From contig NZ_SUMD01000002.1 in NCBI RefSeq assembly GCF_005049235.1, positions 1 through 64,000 of the forward strand: DNA of 64,000 nt. The letters are read 5' to 3'. A program made the translations under genes and the position numbers. The stretch is from Rhodococcus oryzae. GTDB lineage: Bacteria; Actinomycetota; Actinomycetes; Mycobacteriales; Mycobacteriaceae. Position 1 is the stretch's first letter. Each line of letters begins with the position of its first letter. This document shows positions 8,494-16,010 of this stretch, in pieces. A model generated the notes under the pieces. It saw only the letters and a program-made list of their open reading frames with translations, had not been told where the DNA came from and searched no databases.

Positions 8494-9759
8494 TCACGCA
8501 CTCGCTCGTGCCGGTTCGGCGAGCAGTCGGCGCCGCTGCAGCAGCCACACCGCGGCCGCGGAGCAGGCCCCGAGCAGGATGCAGACACAGACCCCAGGCC
8601 AGCCGTTGGCGAGTTCGACGCCGTAGCCGATCAGGGCGTTGCCCGCGGCCGCCACCACCCCGGAGACCAGGTAGAACATGCCAAACAATGTGCCCGAGAT
8701 GCGCGAATCCCCATACGCCGGAATCAGTTCCATCACAAACGGCTGGGCTGCCATGATGCCCGCCTCCAGTACGAGTGCGGAGATCACCAAGGGCGTGAGC
8801 CCGAGGACGGCGTGCCGGACGTCGTCGCCGGGGCCGATCCACAACACCGGCAGCAGGACCGCGAACGCGCCACCCATGAGCGCGAGCCCGCCCGCTATCG
8901 CGGTGCCCCGGTCGGCCCGGTTCTGCAGCCACCTGGTGACCCGGACCTGGAAGAGCAGGCTGAAGACGGTGGTGCTGAGGAAGATCACCGCCACCGCGCC
9001 CTGCCAGGGCGTGATCCTCCGGGCCAGCACCGGGTAGACCAGGTACACCTGGCTCTGCAGGGCGAACATCCCGAGCATGGCCAGGGTGAACAGGACGAAC
9101 CGCCGGTCGGCGAGTACCACCCCCCAGCCCCGCAACACACTCGTCTCGGACGGCTCCACCTCGTGCGCGGGAAGGTAGCGCAGCTGGGCGAGGGTGAGGG
9201 CGGCGAAGATCGCGGCCGCCGCGAGAGCGACGGTCCGGAAGTCGACCGCGAGCAGCGCGCTGCCGATCAACGGGCCGGACAGGGCGCCGGCCTGGGCGAA
9301 CACGTTGAACACCGCGAAGGCCTCGGCCCTGCGGTCCGGTTCGGCCACGGCGATGTAGGACCTGACCGCCGGGTTGAACAGTGCCCCGGCCAGTCCCGAC
9401 AGGATCGAGGCGATCAGCAGCGCCGGTAGGGAGGTCCCGAGGCCGAACACCGCGAAACCCCCACAGCGCAACGCGCACCCGGCGATGATCACCCGCCGCG
9501 GGCCCAGCCGATCCGACGCGGTGCCGCCGAGGAGGAACATGCCCTGCTGGCTGAGCGTGCGGACACCGAGCACGACGCCCGTGATCGCCAGGGAGAGACC
9601 GAGATTGCCGGTGAGGTGCATCGAGAGGAATGGCACCAGCATGTAGAAGCCGGTGTTGACGCCGTATTGGTTGACGACGAGCAGTTGCACCGATCGGGGG
9701 AAGCTACTCAGGGTCGCGAGCGTCCCCGCTGCCGGCGCCTTACGCATCGTCCGACTCAT
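8494..9759 (-). CDS. Major facilitator superfamily exporter (12 helices, MdtH/CntE-like)
   Basis: This 421-residue protein has about twelve membrane helices and the MFS loop motif GGTASDRLGPRR between helices 2 and 3. The ATG at 9759 follows GAGGGG by about eight bases; an in-frame extension upstream has no ribosome site. It is the first gene of the run that continues into the ABC importer on the same strand (85-bp gap). A paired exporter and family-5 ABC importer is the arrangement of Cnt-type opine-metallophore systems. Drug efflux is the main alternative. A 22-codon Arg-rich leader ORF ends in its start codon. Confidence 0.85.
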   Translation of the reverse strand: MSRTMRKAPAAGTLATLSSFPRSVQLLVVNQYGVNTGFYMLVPFLSMHLTGNLGLSLAITGVVLGVRTLSQQGMFLLGGTASDRLGPRRVIIAGCALRCGGFAVFGLGTSLPALLIASILSGLAGALFNPAVRSYIAVAEPDRRAEAFAVFNVFAQAGALSGPLIGSALLAVDFRTVALAAAAIFAALTLAQLRYLPAHEVEPSETSVLRGWGVVLADRRFVLFTLAMLGMFALQSQVYLVYPVLARRITPWQGAVAVIFLSTTVFSLLFQVRVTRWLQNRADRGTAIAGGLALMGGAFAVLLPVLWIGPGDDVRHAVLGLTPLVISALVLEAGIMAAQPFVMELIPAYGDSRISGTLFGMFYLVSGVVAAAGNALIGYGVELANGWPGVCVCILLGACSAAAVWLLQRRRLLAEPARASA

Positions 9760-9824
9760 GACCGGACCCCTCGCCGCGGCGCCCGCCGAGGCCCCGCCAG
9801 AGATCGTGGGCGAGCAGCATCCAT
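9756..9824 (-). other. Possible 22-codon Arg-rich leader ORF before the exporter
   Basis: An ATG at 9824 opens a 22-codon frame with eight arginines. Its TGA overlaps the exporter ATG as ATGA. There is no clear ribosome site, so translation is doubtful, but the overlap is the geometry of a coupled leader peptide. Confidence 0.2.
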
Positions 9825-9880
9825 ATGTGTGCCACGCGTGACCTTCCGCTCGAGCCCTAACCGGACCAGCAGAAGATACT

Positions 9881-9893
9881 GACAATCGTTGTC
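9881..9893. promoter_or_regulatory. Zur/Fur-like palindromic operator
   Basis: GACAATCGTTGTC is a palindrome except at its centre, with GACAA/TTGTC arms flanked by T and G. It resembles the TGANAATNATTNTCA boxes of actinobacterial Zur and Fur. It lies 122 bases before the exporter start on the minus strand and 80 bases before the oxidoreductase start on the plus strand, so it could serve either. Confidence 0.5.
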
Positions 9894-9972
9894 GTTAGCA
9901 ATAGGGCATGGATCCGCCGAGAGATTCGACGGATACTGGGAGGGTCTCGCAGGCACCCACAGGAGGGGTGAC

Positions 9973-10365
9973 ATGACCGAACAGATTCCCCCGGAACCGA
10001 TCGCGGCCGCCAAGGTGGTGTTGCTGCAGACCCGCAAACGGGACGGCAGCTGGGTCGATACCCCCGTGAACATCGCAATGGACGGGTCCCACACCTATTT
10101 CCGGACACCCGGCAGGGCCTCGAAGAACAAGCGGCTGCGGAACTTCCCCGATGTGCGGATCTCGCCCTGCACCTGGTCGGGCAAGCCGACGGGCGGGGGG
10201 TCGGCTGCGACCGCGCACCTGCTCGCAGGCGCCGAGGCCGACGCCGCGGCCCGGGCGATCGACCATCGCTTCCCGATCCTGCAGCACGTCCTGGTGCGGG
10301 CGACTCACAAGGTCATGCGCACCCCCACGCTGCATTACGAGCTGACGAACTTCCACGCGCCGTGA
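9973..10365 (+). CDS. PPOX-class, probably F420-dependent, flavin/deazaflavin-binding protein
   Basis: The 130-residue protein has the split-barrel pattern of the pyridoxamine-phosphate-oxidase superfamily. VVLLQTRKRDGSWVDTPVNI, then SHTYFRTPGRASKNKRLRN, then DVRISPC, match the actinobacterial F420-dependent subgroup, where the Lys/Arg-rich turn holds the cofactor phosphate. ATG 9973 is fixed by AGGAGGGG eight bases upstream. It is divergent from the exporter and shares the intergenic region containing the Zur-like palindrome. Substrate unknown. Conserved HYELTNF ends the barrel. Confidence 0.8.
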   Translation: MTEQIPPEPIAAAKVVLLQTRKRDGSWVDTPVNIAMDGSHTYFRTPGRASKNKRLRNFPDVRISPCTWSGKPTGGGSAATAHLLAGAEADAAARAIDHRFPILQHVLVRATHKVMRTPTLHYELTNFHAP

Positions 10366-10423
10366 CCGAATCCAGGTCGGGGCCAGACGGAAGCATCGGC
10401 TGCGATGCGGTGTTGTATCGGAC

Positions 10424-10771
10424 ATGACCAAGTCCGCCGCTGCCACCGCCCGCGACCGGATCGCGGCGGAGCAGGCCGCTACTGCGCATCGGATCGAATC
10501 GCTCACCGCGCGTCTGGCCGACATCCTGGACGGCTCCGAGCTGACCACCAACGACGACGAGCACGATCCGGAGGGCTCGACGATCGCGTTCGAGCGCGCC
10601 CAGGTCACCTCGCTGCTCGGGGACGCGCGGCAGGAACTCGAGGATCTCGACGCGGCACTGCGGCGGGTCGAGGTCGGTAGCTACGGGGTGTGCGTGAAGT
10701 GCGGGCGGCCAATTGGCGCCGAGCGGCTCGACGTGCTGCCCGCGGTAGTCACCTGCATCGACTGTTCCTGA
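10424..10771 (+). CDS. TraR/DksA-family zinc-finger protein
   Basis: The 115-residue protein begins with an alpha-helical, Ala/Glu-rich region (residues 1-80) and ends with a four-cysteine zinc finger, CVKC at about residue 88 and CIDC at the C-terminus. This is the TraR/DksA architecture: a coiled-coil hairpin inserted into the RNA polymerase secondary channel plus a zinc finger. Actinobacterial members are often linked to stress or rRNA promoter control, though function varies. A hairpin follows three bases after the stop. Confidence 0.85.
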   Translation: MTKSAAATARDRIAAEQAATAHRIESLTARLADILDGSELTTNDDEHDPEGSTIAFERAQVTSLLGDARQELEDLDAALRRVEVGSYGVCVKCGRPIGAERLDVLPAVVTCIDCS

Positions 10772-10774
10772 AAT

Positions 10775-10802
10775 CGCCCGCCCAGGAATCCCTGAGCGGG
10801 CG
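10775..10802 (+). terminator. Hairpin terminator of the DksA-like gene
   Basis: CGCCCGC plus CAGG (10775-10786) pairs with CCTG plus GCGGGCG (10791-10802), with one internal mismatch and a 4-base AATC loop. It begins three bases past the stop. Confidence 0.7.
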
Positions 10803-10807
10803 GCACC
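10788..10807 (+). repeat. 20-bp direct repeat, copy 1
   Basis: ATCCCTGAGCGGGCGGCACC is repeated exactly at 11101-11120, 313 bases away. Both copies form the right arm of a similar GC-rich hairpin and encode a VPPAQG stretch on the minus strand. They bracket the decayed gene at 10892, and may record a partial duplication. Confidence 0.8.
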
Positions 10808-10891
10808 ATCAAGCTCGATTCGATATGTGAGGGGGAACTACGGCCTGCCGGCTGCTGCGACGCCCTCACGGCCGCCGGAGCCGCGAGGACT

Positions 10892-11143
10892 TCAGTAATC
10901 CATGCTCCCGTTGCCCACGCCCCCGAGCACGTGAGTTTCCCCGGTGGCCAGCCAGCCTCCGGCGGCGGGTGCTCCGATGCCGGTGAAGGTGATACCGCTT
11001 GCGCCACCGCGATGTGTGAAGAGGACGTACCGGCACCGTGCGATGGACATGCTGCCTGCGGCGCGGACGTCGGTTGTCCTGAGGCCGCCCGCCCCGGAGG
11101 ATCCCTGAGCGGGCGGCACCGAGGTCAATTCGGGGTTATCCAA
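10892..11143 (-). pseudogene. Decayed C-terminal fragment of a secreted-protein paralogue
   Basis: This 83-codon minus-strand frame has only a TTG start and no ribosome site or signal peptide. Its sequence follows the C-terminal half of the secreted protein at 2709-3404. Here AAGSMSIARCRYVLFTH reads against AAGSVRMNLNYTATE, and TFTGIGAPAAGGWLATGETH reads against RFSGAGVPESGWVATGTTQ. Both end in a Gly-rich tail. The N-terminal half and signal peptide are missing, so I call it a remnant rather than a functional gene. The 20-bp repeats at 10788 and 11101 suggest that duplication or deletion shaped the locus. A short intact gene of unknown role is the alternative. Confidence 0.55.
11101..11120 (+). 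repeat. 20-bp direct repeat, copy 2
   Basis: Exact copy of 10788-10807. CCGCCCGC at 11085-11092 pairs with GCGGGCGG at 11109-11116, so this copy is also part of a hairpin. From here to 11299 I see no gene, only an A/T-richer stretch around 11188-11240. Confidence 0.8.
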
Positions 11144-11299
11144 TCCCTGGCTGGTGCCCTCCGGGAGCGGAGGGGTTCAGGAGCATAATGATCACCGGAA
11201 TAACCTCGAACGATGTGATCTCGTGTGACAACAGGGCTGGCAGATCCGCGGCGGCCATGGTGTCGGGCGTGACCGCGGACGCGTCCAGGCCGCGCCAGA

Positions 11300-11572
11300 C
11301 TAAGAAAGGAAGAGAGGAAACCCGCCACTCTCAGGATCGAAACCAGGGCTGCATTTGGGAGGCGCAGTCATTCCGCATCCAGTGGTAAGCAAACTGGAAC
11401 CCGTGTCCGCCAGGCCACGGAACACATTCCCAAGTAACACGTCCACGGCGGCTGAGCCGGTGATGGGGAGTTCATCGGCCGACGCCGTGCCCGCTCCGAG
11501 AGCCAGACCGCCGCCGAGCAGAGCAGCAGCGGCAAGGATGGACGCGCCACGGCGCGCCAGAGTTCGAGACAT
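11300..11572 (-). CDS. Small secreted protein, tandem paralogue A
   Basis: The 90-residue precursor starts MSRTLARRGAS and has a clear Sec signal peptide ending near GTASA (about residue 32), giving a mature chain of about 58 residues with two cysteines (TGCG and PPKC) and a Pro/Gly-rich end. Its leader is nearly identical to the next gene's (MSRTLARRGAS, GGGTASA), and the DNA just upstream (TTCGTTCGAAGTGTGATGACT at 11581-11601) is also shared, so the two arose by tandem duplication. Ribosome site GAAGGA. No function is recognisable. Confidence 0.65.
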   Translation of the reverse strand: MSRTLARRGASILAAAALLGGGLALGAGTASADELPITGSAAVDVLLGNVFRGLADTGSSLLTTGCGMTAPPKCSPGFDPESGGFPLFLS

Positions 11573-11708
11573 ACAGATTCCTTCGTTCGAAGTGTGATGA
11601 CTGAGGCGACCTCACCCCGTCACGGAAGCATTCGACGATCACCTTCCACAGGCCACGGCCTTGAACAGCGCAGCGGCTGTGGCCGAAAGCCGGGAGCGGC
11701 GCTGTGCA

Positions 11709-12035
11709 CTATCCGATGTTTGCGGGAGGAGGCATGGATGTGCCAGGAGGGCGCCCGTTGAGCCAGTCATCCCACGCGATCGATCCGATCGGAGTGTCGG
11801 CAGGGGGGCAGTTCCCACATCCGGTCCAGACATCGGCCCCATCGATGGAGCCAGCGCCAACCAGCACGCCGAGTGAACCCAGCAGGGCGTAGTTGACGAC
11901 AAACGCAGCAGAACCCACCGCGTCGGACGAGGATTCCGCGGCGGAGGCCGTGCCCCCGCCGAAGCCCACAACACCACCGAGCACGGCCGCGGCAACAAGG
12001 ACGGACGCGCCACGGCGCGCGAGAGTACGAGACAT
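11709..12035 (-). CDS. Small secreted protein, tandem paralogue B
   Basis: The 108-residue precursor has the same leader as the gene at 11300-11572, with cleavage near GTASA. The mature chain (about 76 residues) has a hydrophobic stretch FVVNYALLGSLGVLVGAGS, a CGNC pair that could form a disulfide or bind metal, and a Pro-rich tail. The start is ATG after GAAGGA. A promoter block shared with two other secreted-protein genes lies 125-146 bases upstream. Function unknown. Confidence 0.65.
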   Translation of the reverse strand: MSRTLARRGASVLVAAAVLGGVVGFGGGTASAAESSSDAVGSAAFVVNYALLGSLGVLVGAGSIDGADVWTGCGNCPPADTPIGSIAWDDWLNGRPPGTSMPPPANIG

Positions 12036-12159
12036 CCAGATTCCTTCGTTCGAAGTGTGATGACTGGGGCGGCCACACCCATCGGAACGCCCCCGACCGC
12101 GTCAGAATAGGGCCGGCCACCCGCCGCCACTACCGAAATCGAGAATCGGCATCCTCGCA

Positions 12160-12181
12160 GGTCAAACGTTATACACAACGA
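12160..12181 (-). promoter_or_regulatory. Shared secretome promoter element, copy 2
   Basis: On the minus strand TCGTTGTGTATAACGTTTGACC ends in the -35 hexamer TTGACC 125-130 bases before the start at 12035. It has CGTT/AACG arms. It matches the block at 13488-13510 at most positions and the block at 3522-3540 in its core. Confidence 0.55.
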
Positions 12182-12312
12182 ATACCGCGGCTGGATCGGC
12201 AAGGCTGTCAGCCAGTTCGGTGAACCGTCGTTAACCAGACTCACGACCGGGGCGCTATCGTTCAGGTCACTACCGGTCGGCCAACGGTGGCCGCCAGAAA
12301 AGAGGATCGACT

Positions 12313-13080
12313 GTGGAAATCCAGGGAACCGCGGCACTGGTCACCGGAGCTGCCTCCGGCCTCGGCGCTGCGACCGCCAAGCGCTTCGCCGACGCGGGCG
12401 CCACCGTCTTCGGGCTGGACCTGGCCCAGTCCATCGAGCGCGCGGGCGACAGCGTCCCCGCCGGCGTCACCCTCATCCCCACCGATGTCACCAGCGGCGA
12501 CGAGGTCCAGGCTGCCGTCGACCAGATCGTCGCCTCCGGCGTGCCGCTGCGCACCGTCGTCAACTGCGCAGGCGTCGGCTGGGCCGGCCGCATCCTGTCC
12601 AAGAACGGCCCGCACGACCTGGAGCTGTTCCGCACGGTCATCACCGTCAACCTGCTCGGCACGTTCAACGTGATGCGCCTGGCCGCCGACGCGATCGCCA
12701 AGACCGACACCGTCGACGAGTCCGGCCAGCGCGGCGTCGTCATCAACACCGCCTCGGTCGCGGCGTTCGAGGGCCAGATCGGCCAGATCGCCTACTCCGC
12801 CTCCAAGGGCGGGGTGCAGGGCATGACCGTGCCCGCCGCGCGCGACCTGGCGCAGTTCGGCATCCGCGTCAACACCATCGCCCCCGGCATCATCGACACC
12901 CCGATGCTCGCGGGCGTCACCGACGAGTACCGCAAGGGCCTCGAGGCAGGCGTGCCGTTCCCGTCCCGCCTGGGCAACCCCTCCGAGTACGCGCAGCTCG
13001 CGCAGATGATCGTCGAGCACGACTACCTCAACGGCGAGACCATCCGCATGGACGGCGCGCTGCGCATGGCGCCGCGGTAA
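12313..13080 (+). CDS. Short-chain dehydrogenase/reductase, 3-hydroxyacyl-CoA dehydrogenase type 2-like
   Basis: The 255-residue enzyme has the classical SDR pattern: TGAASGLG for NAD binding (residues 11-18), NCAG, catalytic Ser in NTASVAAFEG, and YSASK with Tyr and Lys. It most resembles the HSD10-type family that oxidises 3-hydroxyacyl-CoA or hydroxysteroids with NAD. An Asp in GLDLAQ after strand 2 favours NAD over NADP. The GTG start follows AGAGGA. It stands alone and ends in a strong hairpin. Confidence 0.87.
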   Translation: MEIQGTAALVTGAASGLGAATAKRFADAGATVFGLDLAQSIERAGDSVPAGVTLIPTDVTSGDEVQAAVDQIVASGVPLRTVVNCAGVGWAGRILSKNGPHDLELFRTVITVNLLGTFNVMRLAADAIAKTDTVDESGQRGVVINTASVAAFEGQIGQIAYSASKGGVQGMTVPAARDLAQFGIRVNTIAPGIIDTPMLAGVTDEYRKGLEAGVPFPSRLGNPSEYAQLAQMIVEHDYLNGETIRMDGALRMAPR

Positions 13081-13092
13081 CCGTCGCCCAAA

Positions 13093-13129
13093 CGTGGGTG
13101 GTCGCGCCGATGCGCCGCGACCACCCACG
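13093..13129. terminator. Bidirectional terminator between convergent genes
   Basis: Fourteen-bp perfect arms CGTGGGTGGTCGCG (13093-13106) and CGCGACCACCCACG (13116-13129) lie between the SDR stop and the stop of the small secreted gene, and can serve both. Confidence 0.8.
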
Positions 13130-13133
13130 CAGG

Positions 13134-13367
13134 TCAGGACAAAGACTGAGCACTGCCTGTTTCCCAGACGTCCGCGAGGAACTCGCCGACAGGCCCCGGA
13201 AAGATCGGCTGGGTGTTGCCATGGGGGGCACATCCACCATTGCCATCCTCCTGACAGTACGCATTCGCGGTTCCCGCCCCGAGGACCCCGCCCGCGACAA
13301 CCCCGCCGACGACGATCGCGACGGCACCGATCATCGACGCACCCCGACGCACAATGCTCTTACCCAC
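13134..13367 (-). CDS. Small secreted protein, unknown function
   Basis: I place the start at GTG 13367, after AGGGGAG, rather than at the upstream ATG of the open frame. The 77-residue precursor begins GKSIVRRGAS, parallel to the SRTLARRGAS leaders near 11.5-12 kb, and cleaves near GTANA. The mature chain of about 45 residues has two cysteines (YCQED and GGCAPH). The shared leader pattern and promoter block put it in the same group as the genes at 11709 and 2709, though the mature parts differ. Confidence 0.65.
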   Translation of the reverse strand: MGKSIVRRGASMIGAVAIVVGGVVAGGVLGAGTANAYCQEDGNGGCAPHGNTQPIFPGPVGEFLADVWETGSAQSLS

Positions 13368-13487
13368 GATGACACTCCCCTGTTCCCACGAATAGAGGGT
13401 TCCCGATAGATCGGACACACCGGACGCCGACACCCTAGCGCCCGCGGCCACCATGCACTCCGGGTTACGAGGAGACGCATATCCTCA

Positions 13488-13510
13488 GGTCAAGCGTCAT
13501 ACACAACGCT
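13488..13510 (-). promoter_or_regulatory. Shared secretome promoter element, copy 3
   Basis: On the minus strand AGCGTTGTGTATGACGCT (13493-13510), with AGCGT/ACGCT arms, runs into TTGACC. It lies 121-126 bases before the GTG at 13367. Compare 12160-12181 and 3522-3540. Confidence 0.55.
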
Positions 13511-13570
13511 GGACTCGAAGACCCGCGTCAGCGCCCGTCGAGCCCGGCCGCGCACGGGCGCCGCAGGCGC

Positions 13571-15202
13571 CTACAGCTCCGAGGCCAGCGGGGTCTCCGT
13601 CGCCGCGCGGTCGGTCATCCACTCCCGCAACACCTTTGTCGCGCGTACGTCGTCCTCGTTGTAGACGAACAACCGCTCCCGCTGGTCGAGATCCGGATCG
13701 TGGTCGTAGCCGACCGCCTCCCGATACCAGCTCATCGACGCCTCGCCGCCGGCGTCCGCGTCCCGCCAGTTGAACCCGGCAACCGGCGCAATCTTCTTGA
13801 GCCCCTTACCGTTCGGGCAGATGAACTGGTCGCTCACCGCCTGGTAGACATCCACCCAGTCCGGGCTGTCGATGAAGGCGCGGATCTGCGCGACCGTCGG
13901 GATCCCCGGCATCCCGGCAAACCGGGTCGCCGAGTCGAGCAGCCACTTGTCTTCCGCCGCACGGGAATAGCAGTAGGCCGCGAAGGTCTTGCCCGCCGCG
14001 AGGGTCTCCTCCCTTACCCCCATCAGCCAGCCCCAGAACTCCGCGAACGACCTGCCCTCGTCCCGGGTCGGCAACGGGTCCCAGGTGACGAACGGCCGGT
14101 ACGGCTGGGTGACACCATCCGCGGTCAGCAGCGTGCCCCACAGGTAGGCGCCGTGCTCCTGGTAGCTCTCCATGTCCACGTCGACCTCGACGTCGGCCCG
14201 GCGCACCGTGACCTCGGGCCTGCGCCGCACCAGCGGGACCTGGCCCAGCCAGGCCTTCGCGATCACCACCGCGTCCTCGAACCCGTTGCCCTGCCACTCC
14301 TCCGGTGCCGGTCCGTCCCAGGCCGCCAGGTCGTCGATGGTGTAGACCCCGGCCGCGCGCAGCGCCTCGGCCCGCGAGCCCGTCGCCACCAGGCTGACGT
14401 CCCGTGCGGCCGTCAGGTTCTCCTTGCAGCGCGACCACCAGGGGCAGGACCGGCACTCGCCGATCTGCGACGGCGAGGTGAAGCGTTCGCCGCGCGCGAC
14501 GGCCAGCCGGTCGGCGAACCGCTCGTCGTACACGTCCATCACCGCGGCGAGGTCGTGCACGAGGAAGCGCTCGCCGCCGTACCCGATGACGCCGCCGAGC
14601 ATCGACGGGCTCGCCACGCCCTGCGCCTGCAGCATTCGCTGCAGGTGCGCCAGGCGGAGCTGGTCGCGGAGCTGAGCGCGCACCTTCCGGTCCGGGTCCA
14701 CGCCCGGGGCCCAGTCGTCCAGGCCGGAGGTGACCGCGCCGCTGCCCGGATCGGTGACCTTGTGGTTCACCACGATGGCCGGGATGTATCCCCCGCGGTC
14801 GGCGTCCCGGATCAACAGCTCCGCGCGCCCGCGCCTGCCGGTGTCGAACTCGAGCGGCAACACCGCGCCCCAGATCCGGTCAGCGCCCTCGGCGCAGGCC
14901 CGCAGGGTCGCCGCCGCCCGCTCCCGCGTCGGGACGGACTGGTCGATCAGCACCCAGGTGTGGCCGCCGGGGGCCATCAACCGCCGGAGCATGTCCTCCC
15001 GGTGTGCCTGGGCCGATTCCCGGCGCTGCTGGACGCCGATGTCCTCCGGCGCCGAGGCGATCTGCTCGGGGTAGGCCGAGTCGAGGTGGACCCGGTGCCG
15101 GCACGTGGTCAGCGTCCTGGGATCGATGAGCACCGACCGAGTGCCGTTGCGGCCCGGCTCGGCGTCCTGGTGCGGATCCCGGAGGTCCTGCGAAGAGTTC
15201 AC
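13571..15202 (-). CDS. TM0106-family RecB-like nuclease with DEDD exonuclease domain
   Basis: The product is 543 residues from GTG 15202. The frame is open further upstream without a ribosome site, so the start is uncertain. The N-terminal half carries a PD-(D/E)xK RecB-type nuclease core (E of GRAELLIRD, then IPAIVVNHK), followed by a cysteine-rich turn CRSCPWWSRC that may hold an Fe-S cluster. The C-terminal third is a DEDD/RNase H-like exonuclease: VDVDMESY and later YNEDDVRATKVL. This matches the actinobacterial TM0106 RecB-like nuclease family, presumed to act in DNA repair. It is divergent from the gene at 15371. Confidence 0.8.
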   Translation of the reverse strand: MNSSQDLRDPHQDAEPGRNGTRSVLIDPRTLTTCRHRVHLDSAYPEQIASAPEDIGVQQRRESAQAHREDMLRRLMAPGGHTWVLIDQSVPTRERAAATLRACAEGADRIWGAVLPLEFDTGRRGRAELLIRDADRGGYIPAIVVNHKVTDPGSGAVTSGLDDWAPGVDPDRKVRAQLRDQLRLAHLQRMLQAQGVASPSMLGGVIGYGGERFLVHDLAAVMDVYDERFADRLAVARGERFTSPSQIGECRSCPWWSRCKENLTAARDVSLVATGSRAEALRAAGVYTIDDLAAWDGPAPEEWQGNGFEDAVVIAKAWLGQVPLVRRRPEVTVRRADVEVDVDMESYQEHGAYLWGTLLTADGVTQPYRPFVTWDPLPTRDEGRSFAEFWGWLMGVREETLAAGKTFAAYCYSRAAEDKWLLDSATRFAGMPGIPTVAQIRAFIDSPDWVDVYQAVSDQFICPNGKGLKKIAPVAGFNWRDADAGGEASMSWYREAVGYDHDPDLDQRERLFVYNEDDVRATKVLREWMTDRAATETPLASEL

Positions 15203-15370
15203 GATGACGAGATTATGGTCCGTGGCACCGACAACCCGCACCGCGCCCGCCTGCGCAGCGGCAAGAACCAGCGCTGCCGGACTCGCCGCCGTCGTCCGGG
15301 GCGGTCGCGGATAGGCTGTCGGGGACGAGGTGTGCCGACGCTCGAGCGCCAAGAATGAGGGGCCTTACGC

Positions 15371-15988
15371 ATGGGTTTGTTCAGGAAACGTAAGACACGC
15401 GCGACCCGGCGTGCCGAGGCGAAGGCCCTCAAGCACAAGGCCAAGGTCGAGGCGAAGCTCGGCGCCCGCAACGACCGCAAGAAGATGCGCACCGAGGCCA
15501 AGTCCGCGAAGAAGGTCGAGAAGGCTCAGCTCGCGACGCTGAAGGCGCAGGAGAAGGCCGCCACCCGCGGCAAGCTCAGCGTCGGCCAGATCCGCAAGTA
15601 CCTGGGCATCGCCCGGCTGCTGACGCCGGTGCTCGCCCCCCTCGTCTACCGCGGCGCCACCATGCTGCGCGCGCAGCTGGACCAGCAGCGCGCCAACAAG
15701 ATGGGCATCGCCCCCGAGGAGCTGGGCACCTACACCGGGCACGGCGCCCACCTCAGCGCCCGGATCGCCGGCGCCGAGCGGTCCGCGAACGCCATCGCCG
15801 CCCAGTACCCCGACCCCGAGACCACCCGGTTCACCGGCGCCGTCCTCGGTCGCCTCGCCGAGCTCAGCACGGCCGTCCGGGCCTCCGAGCAGATGCCGGT
15901 CCAGCGCCGCAGGGCCGCCCACCACGCGATCTCGGCCGAACTCGACGGCGTCGAGGCCGACCTGCTCGCCCGCCTCGGCGTCCGCTGA
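15371..15988 (+). CDS. Conserved actinobacterial protein, Lys-rich N-terminus (possibly DUF6474)
   Basis: The 205-residue protein begins with a very basic, Ala/Lys/Arg-rich region (about residues 1-75, likely helical coiled coil). A hydrophobic segment follows (RLLTPVLAPLVYRGATML, about 82-99), then an acidic helical C-terminal half. I believe this is the family called DUF6474, but that is from memory. The basic N-terminus could bind nucleic acid or phospholipid heads. Start ATG follows GGGGCCTTACGC. Function unknown. Confidence 0.65.
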   Translation: MGLFRKRKTRATRRAEAKALKHKAKVEAKLGARNDRKKMRTEAKSAKKVEKAQLATLKAQEKAATRGKLSVGQIRKYLGIARLLTPVLAPLVYRGATMLRAQLDQQRANKMGIAPEELGTYTGHGAHLSARIAGAERSANAIAAQYPDPETTRFTGAVLGRLAELSTAVRASEQMPVQRRRAAHHAISAELDGVEADLLARLGVR

Positions 15989-16010
15989 CCCCAGGCGCGA
16001 CGCTCCGAAG

